From: Streptomyces asiaticus
GTDB taxonomy: Bacteria > Actinomycetota > Actinomycetes > Streptomycetales > Streptomycetaceae
Direction: 5' to 3'
NCBI RefSeq assembly: GCF_018138715.1
Contig: NZ_JAGSHX010000006.1
Location: 4,712,001 to 4,776,000 of the forward strand
DNA length: 64,000 nucleotides
Positions 35,974-44,322 of this stretch are shown here, one piece after another (positions within the stretch are counted from its first letter, which is position 1; each line of letters begins with the position of its first letter). A program made the position numbers and the translations under genes. The notes beneath the pieces were generated by a model. That model was not told where the DNA came from. It saw only the letters and a list, made by a program, of their open reading frames with translations, and searched no databases.

Positions 35974-36390
35974 ATGATCGTGACCACCACTGCCCGCCCC
36001 TCCGGGCACCCCGGCTACACCGAGACCCTGCCGTGCACGGCCCCAAGCGCCGCCACGGCCCGTCGTCTCGTCCGCACGGCGCTGGCGGTCTGGGGCATAG
36101 AGCACTGCGCCGACGCCGCCACCCTCATCGTCTCCGAGCTGGTGGCCAACGCGGTGGACCACACCGACTGCCGCGTCATCCGCGTCATCACCCGTCCCGC
36201 GCCCGATGTAGTCCGCATCGCCGTGGTGGACAAGTGCCGCACACTGCCCGTGCCACGCCTCGCCGGGGCCAATGAGGAGCGGGGACGCGGCCTGACTGTG
36301 GTGGAGGAGTGCGCCTGGCGATGGGGGGCCGATCGGCTGCCCTGGGGGAAGCGGGTGTGGGGCGAGTTGCGATGTGAGACCGACGGATGA
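35974..36390 (+). CDS. Anti-sigma-like ATP-binding protein (HATPase_c_2)
   Basis: Encodes 138 residues comprising a single RsbW/SpoIIAB-like ATPase domain: AATARRLVRTALAVWGI, N-box LIVSELVANAVDHT, G1 box VVDKCRTLPVPR and G2 ENGRGLTVV-like sequence EERGRGLTVVEECAWRWG. Streptomyces has many such stand-alone proteins, some of which act as serine kinases/anti-sigma factors and others as partners of XRE regulators. ATG at 35974 follows GAGGTC. The stop overlaps an in-frame ATG that could extend the radical SAM gene, so the two are likely translationally coupled. Confidence 0.85.
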   Translation: MIVTTTARPSGHPGYTETLPCTAPSAATARRLVRTALAVWGIEHCADAATLIVSELVANAVDHTDCRVIRVITRPAPDVVRIAVVDKCRTLPVPRLAGANEERGRGLTVVEECAWRWGADRLPWGKRVWGELRCETDG

Positions 36391-36443
36391 GGCCCGTGGG
36401 ACGGGGGCCGGGTAGGCCGTACAACGACACCGAAGGAGCAGCA

Positions 36444-37334
36444 ATGAGCACCGTAATGGAAAGCCCCGTGGCTTCCCCGACGACCGCGCCGAGGGTCGTT
36501 GAGCTGGAGATCACTGGAGCTTGTCAGCTCCAATGCACACAGTGCTTTGCCGAGTCGGGGCCGACCGGCACGCGCGGCGTGATGACGGCCGGCGATTGGC
36601 GGCGGGTGATCAGCGACGTGGCGGCACTGGGCGCGCGCGAGGTGCAGCTCATCGGCGGTGAGCCGACCACGCATCCGGCATGGGCGGAATTGGTCGACCA
36701 CGCGCTGAGCCTCGGTCTTCAAGTCGAGGTCTACAGCAACTTGTTCCACATCAAGCCCGGTTGGTGGCGCCTGCTCGCCCGCGAGGGCGTGAAGCTGGCC
36801 ACCAGCTACTACAGCGACCGTGCGGAGGAACATGACGCCATCACGACCCGACCAGGCAGCTACGAACGCACCCGGGCGAACATCGCCGAGGCCGTACGGC
36901 GCGGTATTCCGCTGCGTGTCGGCATTGTGCCCGTCCTGTCGGGGCAGCGCGTGAGCGAGGCATGTCGGGAGCTGGAAGCGCTCGGCGTGACGGCGATCCG
37001 CACGGACCGCATGCGGCGCCTCGGCCGTGCCTCGCTGCCCGAGGTGGGGGCGGACACGGCGGAGCTGTGCGGGCGGTGCGGGCAGGGACAGGTGGCCGTC
37101 CTGCCCTCGGGCGACGTGACCCCGTGTGTGATGGCGCGGTGGCTGACCACCGGCAACATCCGGGAACGGGGCTTGGCCGCGATCCTGGGCGGCGAGGCAT
37201 GGGCCGAGGCGCTGAGCACGATTCCGGCCCGCGCTGGGGGAGGTCCGTGTGACCCTGACTGCAAGCCCGCGTCGGACGGCGGCGACTGCTCGCCCGCCGA
37301 GCAGGAAGCATGCGACCCGAAATACGACGAATGA
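36444..37334 (+). CDS. Radical SAM/SPASM enzyme
   Basis: Encodes 296 residues from the ATG at 36444 (GAAGGAG upstream); an ATG at 36387 overlapping the previous stop would add 19 residues. The 4Fe-4S SAM motif is CQLQCTQC (CxxxCxxC) at about residues 29-36, with the SAM-binding GGEPTTHP near 72. The C-terminus holds a SPASM-like Cys set: LCGRCG, DVTPCVM, GPCDPDC, DCSP and EAC, consistent with auxiliary clusters. Such enzymes commonly modify ribosomal peptides, but no precursor peptide is evident. It sits between the HATPase gene and a methyltransferase gene with which it nearly overlaps. Confidence 0.88.
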   Translation: MSTVMESPVASPTTAPRVVELEITGACQLQCTQCFAESGPTGTRGVMTAGDWRRVISDVAALGAREVQLIGGEPTTHPAWAELVDHALSLGLQVEVYSNLFHIKPGWWRLLAREGVKLATSYYSDRAEEHDAITTRPGSYERTRANIAEAVRRGIPLRVGIVPVLSGQRVSEACRELEALGVTAIRTDRMRRLGRASLPEVGADTAELCGRCGQGQVAVLPSGDVTPCVMARWLTTGNIRERGLAAILGGEAWAEALSTIPARAGGGPCDPDCKPASDGGDCSPAEQEACDPKYDE

Positions 37335-37342
37335 GGCGGCTC

Positions 37343-38473
37343 ATGGACTGGAAGCCCCACGCCGAACGTCTCGCGGCCGAGGTGGCCCCGCCCGTCTCGC
37401 GGTGGAGGGAGGCGGTGGCCTCCACCCCCCGGCACGTCTTCGTGCCCCGGTGGTGGGAACCGGCGGGCGGCGGCACTTGGGCGTTGCGTGACGGACCGGC
37501 GGACGAGTCGGCGTGGCTGCGCGCGGTCTACTCCGATACGTCCCTGGTGACCCGCGTCGGCCCGCTCCACGCCGACCAGGCAAGCCCCGACGACCGGCCG
37601 CGCGGCGTGCCCACATCGTCGAGCACCATGCCCGGCCTGGTGGTGCGCATGCTGCGCCACGGGCTGTTGTACGACGGCGCCGACCTCGGCCTGATCGGCA
37701 CGGGTACCGGGGCCAGTACCGCCCTCGCATCGCGGCGCCTCGGGGGCAAGCACGTCACGGCCATGGACGTGGACCCGTACCTGACCGGGACGGCGACCGA
37801 TCGGCTTGCCTCCCTGGGCATGTCCCCCCAGGTGGTCACCTGTGACGTCACGGGGCCGCTCCCGGGGGACTTCGACCGCATCGTGTCCATGGTGGCCCTG
37901 CGCAACCTCGCCAGCGTGACAGCCGCACTGCGCCCCGGCGGGCGCCTGGTGACCACGCTCGCCCGCATGAGCGTGATCGTCACGGCCGACAAGGACGCGG
38001 ACGGCGGCGCGCGCGGGGTCGTCGAGTGGGACCGGGCCGGGTTCATGAGCACCCGTACCGGGGCCGACTACCCGCCGGGGACGGAAGAGCTGTTCGCGGC
38101 CGTACGGGACCGCGAGGGCGAGCAGATGACCGAGGGCCGCTATCCGGTGCTCAACGTCGCGGAGGCGTGGGACGTGCGCGCCATGCTCGAACTCGCCGCG
38201 CCCGGCGTCGAGACCCACTATGAGGAGCGCGGCGAGCAGCGCACGGCATGGCTCGTGCACGCCGATGGCTCATGGGCGCGTGCTTCGGCGACGTGGATCG
38301 ACCCGCCTACGGTCCATCAGGGCGGCCCGCAGCGCCTGTGGACGGTGCTCGAACGCATCCGGCACCGGCTGAACGCCGAGGGCGGCCTGCCGATCTACGG
38401 CAGCCGCGTGCACATCACGCCCGACGGCGTGTGTCATTTCACGCGCGGCAAGTGGTCGGCCTCCTACGGCTGA
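37343..38473 (+). CDS. Isoaspartyl-O-methyltransferase-like enzyme with C-terminal extension
   Basis: Encodes 376 residues; an ATG at 37331 overlapping the radical SAM stop (ATGA) is an alternative. The PIMT pattern is clear: VASTPRHVFVPRWW, YSDTSLVTR, SSSTMPGLVVRML, the SAM loop LGLIGTGTGASTA, AMDVDPYLTGTA and VSMVALRN. A ~150-residue C-terminal part ends with GGLPIYGSRVHITPDGVCHF, seen in PIMT-like enzymes of actinobacterial peptide clusters. It would methylate a carboxylate, probably Asp/isoAsp, of a protein or peptide. Coupling to the radical SAM gene suggests a shared substrate. Followed by a terminator. Confidence 0.85.
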   Translation: MDWKPHAERLAAEVAPPVSRWREAVASTPRHVFVPRWWEPAGGGTWALRDGPADESAWLRAVYSDTSLVTRVGPLHADQASPDDRPRGVPTSSSTMPGLVVRMLRHGLLYDGADLGLIGTGTGASTALASRRLGGKHVTAMDVDPYLTGTATDRLASLGMSPQVVTCDVTGPLPGDFDRIVSMVALRNLASVTAALRPGGRLVTTLARMSVIVTADKDADGGARGVVEWDRAGFMSTRTGADYPPGTEELFAAVRDREGEQMTEGRYPVLNVAEAWDVRAMLELAAPGVETHYEERGEQRTAWLVHADGSWARASATWIDPPTVHQGGPQRLWTVLERIRHRLNAEGGLPIYGSRVHITPDGVCHFTRGKWSASYG

Positions 38474-38555
38474 TCTCACCCGACCGGCAGAGGCGATGGC
38501 CGGCCGAGCGCCGTCGTCCAGGGCCGAAGGCCAGGAGGAAGAAGAGGAGCGTGCT

Positions 38556-38585
38556 GGACCTTCCTTCCCCTCGTGAGGAAGGTCC
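38556..38585 (+). terminator. Terminator of the radical SAM/methyltransferase cluster
   Basis: Perfect 10-bp inverted repeat GGACCTTCCT / AGGAAGGTCC with a 10-nt loop, 82 bp after the methyltransferase stop. Confidence 0.7.
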
Positions 38586-38607
38586 GGCAAACTCTGCGCC
38601 ACGTTGT

Positions 38608-38633
38608 CCTAATGCGCTGTCGCGAGCATTAGG
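38608..38633. promoter_or_regulatory. Candidate operator upstream of the TetR gene
   Basis: Perfect inverted repeat CCTAATGC / GCATTAGG with a 10-bp centre, much less GC-rich than its surroundings, 122 bp before the TetR start. The 26-bp size and arm sequence are typical of TetR-family operators; autoregulation is the simplest idea. The 38474-38755 gap otherwise contains only the upstream terminator. Confidence 0.5.
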
Positions 38634-38755
38634 TAACGGGTGTCACACTAGCGAGGGGCGTGTACGCCGTGCAATGGGTTACCGGGCGTTCGGCGCCCGG
38701 AGGGCGTGAAGATCTGGTGCTCACGAGGGTGGAGGGGCCGTAGAGTCGGCGCGTC

Positions 38756-39367
38756 ATGACAGAGCGACCACCGCATGGGTCGGCTCGCCCCGGAGGGCGT
38801 ACGGCCCGGACTCGGGCCGCCGTGTTGGCGGCCGCGTACGAGGAGCTCGACCGCGACTCGTTCGCCGCGCTCACCCTCGATCGGCTCGCGCAGCGGTCGG
38901 GGGTGCATGTGTCGACGATCCGGCGGCGCTGGCGCACGGTGGAGGGGGTGGTCGTCGATCTGCTGGCCGAGCGCAGTTCGACGCTGCCCACTCCGGACAC
39001 CGGTGACTTCCGGCGGGATCTGATGGAACTCACCCAGGCCATCGCGGACTTCAACAACGCCCTGCGCAACCGCAATGTCATGCAGGGGCTGATCGCGGCC
39101 GCCGCGCATGACACCAGGGTCGAGGAGATCCTCCGCAACGCGTTCGTGCGGCGGACCGAGGAGGTGACCCTGATCGTGCGGAACGCGGTGGAGCGGGGGG
39201 ACATCCCCGAGGGCACCGACGGGCGGGAGGTCATCGCCTCACTGGGGGCGCCGCTCTACTACCGGGTGCTCATCCTGCGCGGGTCCATCGACGCGCGGCT
39301 GGTGCACACCACCGTCGAGGTCACGTATCAGGCGGCCCGGTCCGGGGTGTTCGTGCGGAAGGGGTGA
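38756..39367 (+). CDS. TetR-family transcriptional regulator
   Basis: Encodes 203 residues. N-terminal HTH (about 18-65): RTRAAVLAAAYEELDRDSFAALTLDRLAQRSGVHVSTIRRRWRT region with the recognition helix VHVSTIRRRW; the rest is a TetR_C-type helical ligand domain (NVMQGLIAAAAHDTRVEE, YYRVLILRGSID). No strong ribosome site; ATG at 38756 is the first codon of the coding-like frame. A palindromic candidate operator is upstream. The ligand and target genes are unknown; the downstream DUF305 operon is convergent. Confidence 0.88.
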   Translation: MTERPPHGSARPGGRTARTRAAVLAAAYEELDRDSFAALTLDRLAQRSGVHVSTIRRRWRTVEGVVVDLLAERSSTLPTPDTGDFRRDLMELTQAIADFNNALRNRNVMQGLIAAAAHDTRVEEILRNAFVRRTEEVTLIVRNAVERGDIPEGTDGREVIASLGAPLYYRVLILRGSIDARLVHTTVEVTYQAARSGVFVRKG

Positions 39368-39417
39368 TGGCGCCCTGGAAGGGGTGATGGCGGCCCGGAA
39401 GGGGGGATGGCGCCCCG
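39358..39417 (+). repeat. 20-bp tandem repeat across the TetR stop codon
   Basis: Three 20-bp units of GGAAGGGGTGATGGCGCCCT type (the second and third differ at 2-3 positions). The first unit contains the TetR stop codon. Repeat-number changes would lie outside the coding region. The remaining gap to 39462 is GC-rich with short CGTGGGG repeats only. Confidence 0.8.
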
Positions 39418-39462
39418 CGGCCCCGTGGGGCCTCGTGGGGCGAGGGGCGCCATCGGCGGGCG

Positions 39463-40173
39463 TCAGGAGGACGCGCCGCGTGCCGTGAGCATGTCGGCCA
39501 TCAGCTGGATCTCCGACTGCTGGCCCTGGACCATCGTCTGGGCCAGGTGCTTCTCGGTCGAGTCCTTGACCAGTTCGACCGCGCCCTTCGCCATCTCGAC
39601 GCCGCCCTTGTGATGGGCGGTCATCAGCTTCAGGTAGAGCACCTCCGCCGCCTTGCCCTTGGCCTTGCGCAACGCGTCGAGCTGGGTGTTGGTGGCCATG
39701 CCCGGCATGAGCGAGCCGTCGTGCGGCTTGTACGTGGGGCCCATGCCCTTCATCGAGCCGTGGTCCATGCCCTCCATGTCGTCCGACGACATGTGCTTCA
39801 TCCATGTCATCGGCGGGTCCTCGGACGTCTTGTCCAGCCCCCACATGTCCAGCCAGCCCTGCAACATCCCGGCCTGGGTGGCCTGGGTGCTGGCGATGTC
39901 GAACGCCAGCCGCCGCACCTCGTCGTCGCTCGTGCGGTCGCGCACGATGAACGACATCTCCACCGCCTGCTGATGGTGGACGGACATGTCGCGGGCGAAA
40001 CCGGCCTCGGCCGAGGTGTCCTTCGGCGTCCCCGTGTCGGTCGAGCCCTCCGAGCGGTCGCTCGTCAGCCACAGCACCGCCACCGCCACCAGCGTCAGCA
40101 GGGCGAGGGCGGCGGCGATCCCCGCCACCAGCGGCTGACGGGAGGCGCGGCCGACGGCGGTCCCTTCGCTCAC
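39463..40173 (-). CDS. DUF305 membrane-anchored His/Met-rich protein
   Basis: Encodes 236 residues from a GTG that overlaps the stop of the upstream gene. One N-terminal TM (LVAGIAAALALLTLVAVAVLWL) and an extracytoplasmic DUF305 domain with paired His motifs: DMSVHHQQAVEMS, and LMTAHHKGGVEMAKG, separated by a Met/His/Asp-rich loop (WMKHMSSDDMEGMDHG). DUF305 proteins are ferritin-like helical proteins often found with copper or other metal-handling genes; metal binding through the His/Met residues is plausible but not proven. Translationally coupled to the DUF3105 gene. Confidence 0.9.
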   Translation of the reverse strand: MSEGTAVGRASRQPLVAGIAAALALLTLVAVAVLWLTSDRSEGSTDTGTPKDTSAEAGFARDMSVHHQQAVEMSFIVRDRTSDDEVRRLAFDIASTQATQAGMLQGWLDMWGLDKTSEDPPMTWMKHMSSDDMEGMDHGSMKGMGPTYKPHDGSLMPGMATNTQLDALRKAKGKAAEVLYLKLMTAHHKGGVEMAKGAVELVKDSTEKHLAQTMVQGQQSEIQLMADMLTARGASS

Positions 40174-40838
40174 GAAGTCTTCCCGTTGGTGCAGTAGGCG
40201 CCGGGCTCGGGCGTCTGCTTGCCCTGGACGAACTTCTTGAAGAAGTCGGCCACGCGCGGGTCGTCCGCCTTCTGGACGTCGAGCTGATTGCCCCAGGCGT
40301 TGAGGACGATCGGCGCGTCCTGCTCCTGGTAGGGGCTCATCAACGAGTACGGGGTCTTCTTGACCCGCGCCGAGAGGGCGGCGACGTCCTCCTTCGACGC
40401 CTTGTCGGTGTACGTCACCCACACCGCGCCGTGCTCCAGCGAGTGCACCGCGTTCTCCTTGGTCAGCGGCTTGGTGTAGACATCGCCGTTGCAGTTCTGC
40501 CAGACCTGGTTGTGGTTTCCGCCGACCGGCGGCGACATCGCGTACTTCACCGTGCCCTGGACATGCGTCCGGCCCAGGTTCTTCCAGGTCTTCATGCCCT
40601 TGAACTCGCCGGTCTTCACGACCGACGAGGTGACCTTGGCCTCCTTCTTCTCCTTCTTGTCGCTCGCGTCGACGAGGAAGTAGCCCCCGACGGCCAGCCC
40701 GGCGACGATCACCGTGACCGAGGTGATGGTGATGATCCGGTACCGGCGCTCGCGCGCCTTCTCGGCGCGGCGCAACTCCTCTATCTTCGCGCGGCGGTCG
40801 GCCGCCGCGCCCTTCGTCTTCGATCCCTTGGAGCCCAT
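40170..40838 (-). CDS. DUF3105 membrane-anchored protein
   Basis: Encodes 222 residues; GAGGACAG precedes the ATG at 40838. Basic N-terminus with a coiled segment, one TM (IITITSVTVIVAGLAVGGYFLV) and an external DUF3105 domain: YAMSPPVGGNHN, WQNCNGDVYTKPLTKENAVHSLEHGAVWVTY, and a final WGNQLDV. The conserved His and Cys residues suggest a metal or redox role, and the family is very often encoded directly upstream of DUF305, as here. Molecular function unknown. Confidence 0.9.
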   Translation of the reverse strand: MGSKGSKTKGAAADRRAKIEELRRAEKARERRYRIITITSVTVIVAGLAVGGYFLVDASDKKEKKEAKVTSSVVKTGEFKGMKTWKNLGRTHVQGTVKYAMSPPVGGNHNQVWQNCNGDVYTKPLTKENAVHSLEHGAVWVTYTDKASKEDVAALSARVKKTPYSLMSPYQEQDAPIVLNAWGNQLDVQKADDPRVADFFKKFVQGKQTPEPGAYCTNGKTS

Positions 40839-40925
40839 GGCTGTCCTCAACCTCGCAGTTCGCGCAGATCGCGCAGTTCGCACACTGGATGGGTGGAGCG
40901 GTGCATCGCGGTGACCGGCGTCGGC

Positions 40926-41339
40926 CTAGGTCCGAAGTACTTGGAGCTGGTGGAGGCCGAGGGCGCGGACGGGGTGGTCCGGCGGCGCCCGGGCGGAGGC
41001 CGGGTCCCGGGGGCCGTCCGGCGGCGGAACCTCGGCGAGGGAGGGCGGGGCTACGGGCGCGGGCACCAGGGCCTGGACCACTCCCCGGGGGCCCGCGACA
41101 CAGTCGTCGCTTCCGGTGCCCGAGCCGGAGGTGTCGAACGGGCGGTGCCCCGGAGCCGGATACGCGACCGGCTCCTCGTACGGCTGGGCCGACGCGGTCT
41201 CCGCCAGGCGGTGCGGGCGGCACCCGGTCGACAGGGCGGTGTGGCCGGCGGCGGGCTGGGCGCACGAGGGCGCCACCCATATGGCCGCGGCGAGCAGCAG
41301 CACGGCACGGCAGAGGACGGAAGGCACGGTGCCGCGCAC
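40926..41339 (-). CDS. Small secreted protein upstream of DUF3105/DUF305
   Basis: Encodes 137 residues from a GTG at 41339 with GGAGGG 6 bp upstream, a better start than the in-frame ATGs further upstream. A signal peptide (VPSVLCRAVLLLAAAIWVAPSCA) is followed by a Pro/Ala-rich, probably disordered, exported region with four Cys after the signal and a conserved-looking end HQLQVLRT. Not recognised as any named family. The DUF3105 gene starts 87 bp downstream, so all three minus-strand genes could form an operon with a common envelope function. Confidence 0.55.
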   Translation of the reverse strand: MRGTVPSVLCRAVLLLAAAIWVAPSCAQPAAGHTALSTGCRPHRLAETASAQPYEEPVAYPAPGHRPFDTSGSGTGSDDCVAGPRGVVQALVPAPVAPPSLAEVPPPDGPRDPASARAPPDHPVRALGLHQLQVLRT

Positions 41340-41519
41340 CGGGTCCCTCCGTATGTGGCCCCTCCGTATGCGGGCCTCTCCTCCGCGCTGCCCTCTGCCC
41401 ATCGCGCCAGATCGTAACCACTGCGACTGTCGCGACTGAATGGGTCCATGGCGGAACGCGGCAAACGCCTGGTGGCGGCCCGGTGTCGGCCGCGCCGCCA
41501 CCCCCGGCGTCCGGATGTC

Positions 41520-42620
41520 TCAGTACACGCCCTCGATCACGACCTCGTCGTCGAACATCGCCACCGGCCCCACATCGGCCACCGAGTCCCCGACCGCGCC
41601 CTCCGGCGGCGGGACGCGGATCGCCAGATCCCGCTCGAGGTTGTTGGGCAGCAGGGCGGACTTGCTGACGTGGTTCATCACCACCTGGCCGCGCTCGCCG
41701 TACGGCACCGGCCGCCCGCTCGCCGGGTCCACCACCGAGAAGGTGACGAACGGCGTACGCGGATCGAAGACGCACGGCTCGTCCGGGCCGAGCCCCAGCC
41801 GCTCGGTGGCACCGCCGAGGATCATGGTGTTGCCGTAGGTGCCGTACAGCTCACAGCCGGGGAAGACCTCGGAGCGCAGCAGATGGCGGGTGTCGGCGTC
41901 CATATGGGCGCCGCCCCACATGATGCCCTTGACCTTCTCCCCGATCAGCTCGATGAGGTCGTCGTGCCGGGCCAGCCGCTCCAGCAGCGGCGGGGTGGTC
42001 ATCAGCACCCCGATGTCCTGGGTGCGCAGGACGTACGCCGCCTGCTCCACCAGATGGTTCACATAGGCGTCGGTCTCCTCGGCCTTCCCGCCGGAGATCA
42101 GCTTCTTCACCCAGCGCGGATCCATGTCGACGCGGAACATCAGCCCACCGTGCCGGGCGGCCGTGCCCGCGACCATCTCGCCGACCATATGGGGGCCGCT
42201 GGGGGCGATGGCGAGCCAGTCCACCCCGCGCGGGATGCCGAGCCCGTCGAGGTCGGCGCTCAGCCCGTGGGTGAGGCGGTCCAGCCAGTCGCGCAGACAC
42301 ACGATCCGCTTGGGCGCGCCGGTGGTGCCGCCGCTCTCGAAGACCCCGACGATCCGGGCGTCGGCGCCGTACCCCTGGGGGATCAGATCGCGCACCGGCA
42401 CCTCGCGCAGCTCGCCGGTGACATTGGGGAAGAGCGCGAGATCGGCGACGCCCTTGACGTCCCGCCGTGGATCGAAGTCCAGCGTCTCCGCCGTCCGCAG
42501 CCAGAACGGGGAGCCGGTGTCCGGGCCGAAGTGCCACTCCATGGCGGCGCGGATGTACTCATCGGGGTCGGGGCGCTCGTCGAAGGGGATGTCGAGCACC
42601 GAAAGGGAAGCTGTCGGCAC
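41520..42620 (-). CDS. LuxE/GriD-like acyl-activating subunit
   Basis: Encodes 366 residues from a GTG at 42620 with GAGGAG upstream. It is a shortened adenylate-forming enzyme of the LuxE type: VFESGGTTGAPKR phosphate-binding loop, YGNTMILGGA, and GERGQVVMNHVS; it lacks the usual C-terminal adenylation subdomain. LuxE-type proteins form acyl-AMP and pass the acyl group to LuxC. Directly downstream of a LuxC-like gene (39-bp gap), matching the arrangement of griC-griD, which in Streptomyces griseus reduce an aromatic acid to an aldehyde for grixazone. No other grixazone gene is present, so the substrate is open. Confidence 0.85.
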   Translation of the reverse strand: MPTASLSVLDIPFDERPDPDEYIRAAMEWHFGPDTGSPFWLRTAETLDFDPRRDVKGVADLALFPNVTGELREVPVRDLIPQGYGADARIVGVFESGGTTGAPKRIVCLRDWLDRLTHGLSADLDGLGIPRGVDWLAIAPSGPHMVGEMVAGTAARHGGLMFRVDMDPRWVKKLISGGKAEETDAYVNHLVEQAAYVLRTQDIGVLMTTPPLLERLARHDDLIELIGEKVKGIMWGGAHMDADTRHLLRSEVFPGCELYGTYGNTMILGGATERLGLGPDEPCVFDPRTPFVTFSVVDPASGRPVPYGERGQVVMNHVSKSALLPNNLERDLAIRVPPPEGAVGDSVADVGPVAMFDDEVVIEGVY

Positions 42621-42659
42621 GGGATGCTCCTCGCGGATGGAGGCAGGGGACTCATGGGG

Positions 42660-44135
42660 TCAGCCGCGGATGACGGCCTTCGTACGCATCAGGAACTCGC
42701 CGAGATACGCGTCGTGCGGGAGGCCCGGCGCGATCCAGTGGGTGGGGTGGTCGCCGATGTAGAGGTTCTTGATGGACGGCTCGGCGAGCAGCCCGTCCAG
42801 CAGCGCCTCGTCCCCGGTGATCGCCGTGACCACCAGGCTGTCCCGGAGCGCGGCGACCCCCGCCTCGCGCGTCCAGGGGGCCACCCAGACGCAGGGGAAC
42901 GACAGCTCCACGCCCAGCCGCGGGTCCCGCGGATCGTCGAGCTGGAAGACGGCGGGGCGGAGGGCGGCGCTGCCGTCGCCGAGGTCGTCCACCACGCCGT
43001 CGCCGCCCAGCCAGGCCCGGGCGCCCGCGGCCTTGCCGAGCAGCAGGCGCTCGAAGCCGCGCGCGACCTCGAGCGGATGGACCGGCAGCACGGCCCGCTC
43101 GTCCTGCGGCGGCAGGCTGGGGAGGGCGGCGAGCCGCTCCGCCAACGCCTCGGCGACCGGTGCCGGATCGCCCTCGACGAGCACGGCGGTGGCGTTGACG
43201 CACGCGGTGCCGCCGTGGCGGGCGATGGAGTCGACGACGACATCGAGGTGGTCGCGCCACTCCCGGTCGGCGGTGATCAGGATCTTGGAGCGGCCGGGCC
43301 CGTTGGGCAGCACGGCCGGATCGGCGGCGTAGCGGTCGATGACCTCCTGCCCGCCGTAGACCATGGACAGGTCCGCGCCGTGCAGGATCTCGCCCGCCGC
43401 GTCGTGGTCGGTGGGCAGCAGCACCACCTGGTCCGGGCCGAACCCCGCCGCGCGCAGGGCGCTGACCAGCCGGTACGGGGTGAGCGGCTCACGGCGGGAG
43501 GGCCGTACGGCCACCCGGTAGCCCAGCGCAAGCGCCTCGAGCCACAGGGCGTGCACGGCGGGGTGGTTGCCGGCGGCGTGCACCGCGAAGACATCGCCGC
43601 GCCGGATCCACACCGCGGTGCCGCTCCTGGCGTACGGATCGCGCCAATCGCCCACCGCCCCCACCGGGCGGGCCGCCTGGACGTTTCGGTACGCATCGGT
43701 GGCGCTGAGCCGTATCGCCTCCACGGCGATTCGCACATTGGCGAGCGGGCTGCCCGACATCCGGCACACCGCGCCCTCGTACGCCTCGGCCGACATCCCG
43801 GCCACGGTGCCGGTGGCGAACAGCTCCCCGGCCCGCTTCAGCGCGGCCAGCCGCTCCTCCAGGGGCAGGGTGTCGGCGGCGCGCAGCGCGGCCAGCGCCC
43901 GGGTGACGAACAGCCGGGGCACCAGGGAGAGTTCGGCCATCGGGACGCCGGTGACATCGCTGACGGTGAGGCGGTGGCGGGACCGGTAGGGCCCCTTGGG
44001 CCCCAGCGCGTCCAGGAAGTCCAGGGCATCCGGGGAGTCCGGGGCGTCCACGGCATCCAGGGCGTCTGGGGTGTCCAGGGCGTCCGGGGAGTCCGTGGCG
44101 TCCAGGGCATCCGGGGCGGTGGCGGGCTGGGACAC
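42660..44135 (-). CDS. LuxC/GriC-like acyl reductase
   Basis: Encodes 491 residues from a GTG at 44135 (GAAGGAG upstream). It is an aldehyde-dehydrogenase-fold acyl reductase of the LuxC family: FAVHAAGNHPAVHALW, DQVVLLPTDHDAAGE, GRSKILITAD and the nucleophile loop GGTACVNAT with Cys about residue 312. It would accept an acyl group from the LuxE-like partner and reduce it with NAD(P)H to an aldehyde. The N-terminal ~40 residues are an unusual acidic DALD/DSPD repeat encoded by imperfect GC-rich repeats at 44010-44105. Divergent from the OmpR-type regulator gene, which may control it. Confidence 0.85.
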   Translation of the reverse strand: MSQPATAPDALDATDSPDALDTPDALDAVDAPDSPDALDFLDALGPKGPYRSRHRLTVSDVTGVPMAELSLVPRLFVTRALAALRAADTLPLEERLAALKRAGELFATGTVAGMSAEAYEGAVCRMSGSPLANVRIAVEAIRLSATDAYRNVQAARPVGAVGDWRDPYARSGTAVWIRRGDVFAVHAAGNHPAVHALWLEALALGYRVAVRPSRREPLTPYRLVSALRAAGFGPDQVVLLPTDHDAAGEILHGADLSMVYGGQEVIDRYAADPAVLPNGPGRSKILITADREWRDHLDVVVDSIARHGGTACVNATAVLVEGDPAPVAEALAERLAALPSLPPQDERAVLPVHPLEVARGFERLLLGKAAGARAWLGGDGVVDDLGDGSAALRPAVFQLDDPRDPRLGVELSFPCVWVAPWTREAGVAALRDSLVVTAITGDEALLDGLLAEPSIKNLYIGDHPTHWIAPGLPHDAYLGEFLMRTKAVIRG

Positions 44136-44322
44136 GCTGGCTCCTTCGCGGGCGCGGGACACACCGGCTCCTGGGTGGGCGCGGCGGGAAAAGGGTGAAC
44201 CAGGCCAATCCCACGGCGCGGACGGGACGGAGTCAATTGGCCCAAAGGCCATGCCCGGGCCCCTGGAACGGGCCGTGCGCACGGCGGGGCACGTACCATG
44301 CCGGGCCGGAGGTGGTACGGAC

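Noticed and set aside
36387..36443. N-terminal extension of the radical SAM protein as a separate leader peptide
   Set aside because: It is in frame with the radical SAM gene without a stop; at most it is an alternative start coupled to the previous gene.
39357..39417. Three similar repeats considered as a CRISPR array
   Set aside because: Units are 20 bp and directly adjacent with no spacers, so it is a plain tandem repeat; no cas gene is present.
41448..44198. 916-codon plus-strand frame
   Set aside because: Antisense to the LuxE/LuxC pair; those genes have clear motifs and ribosome sites.
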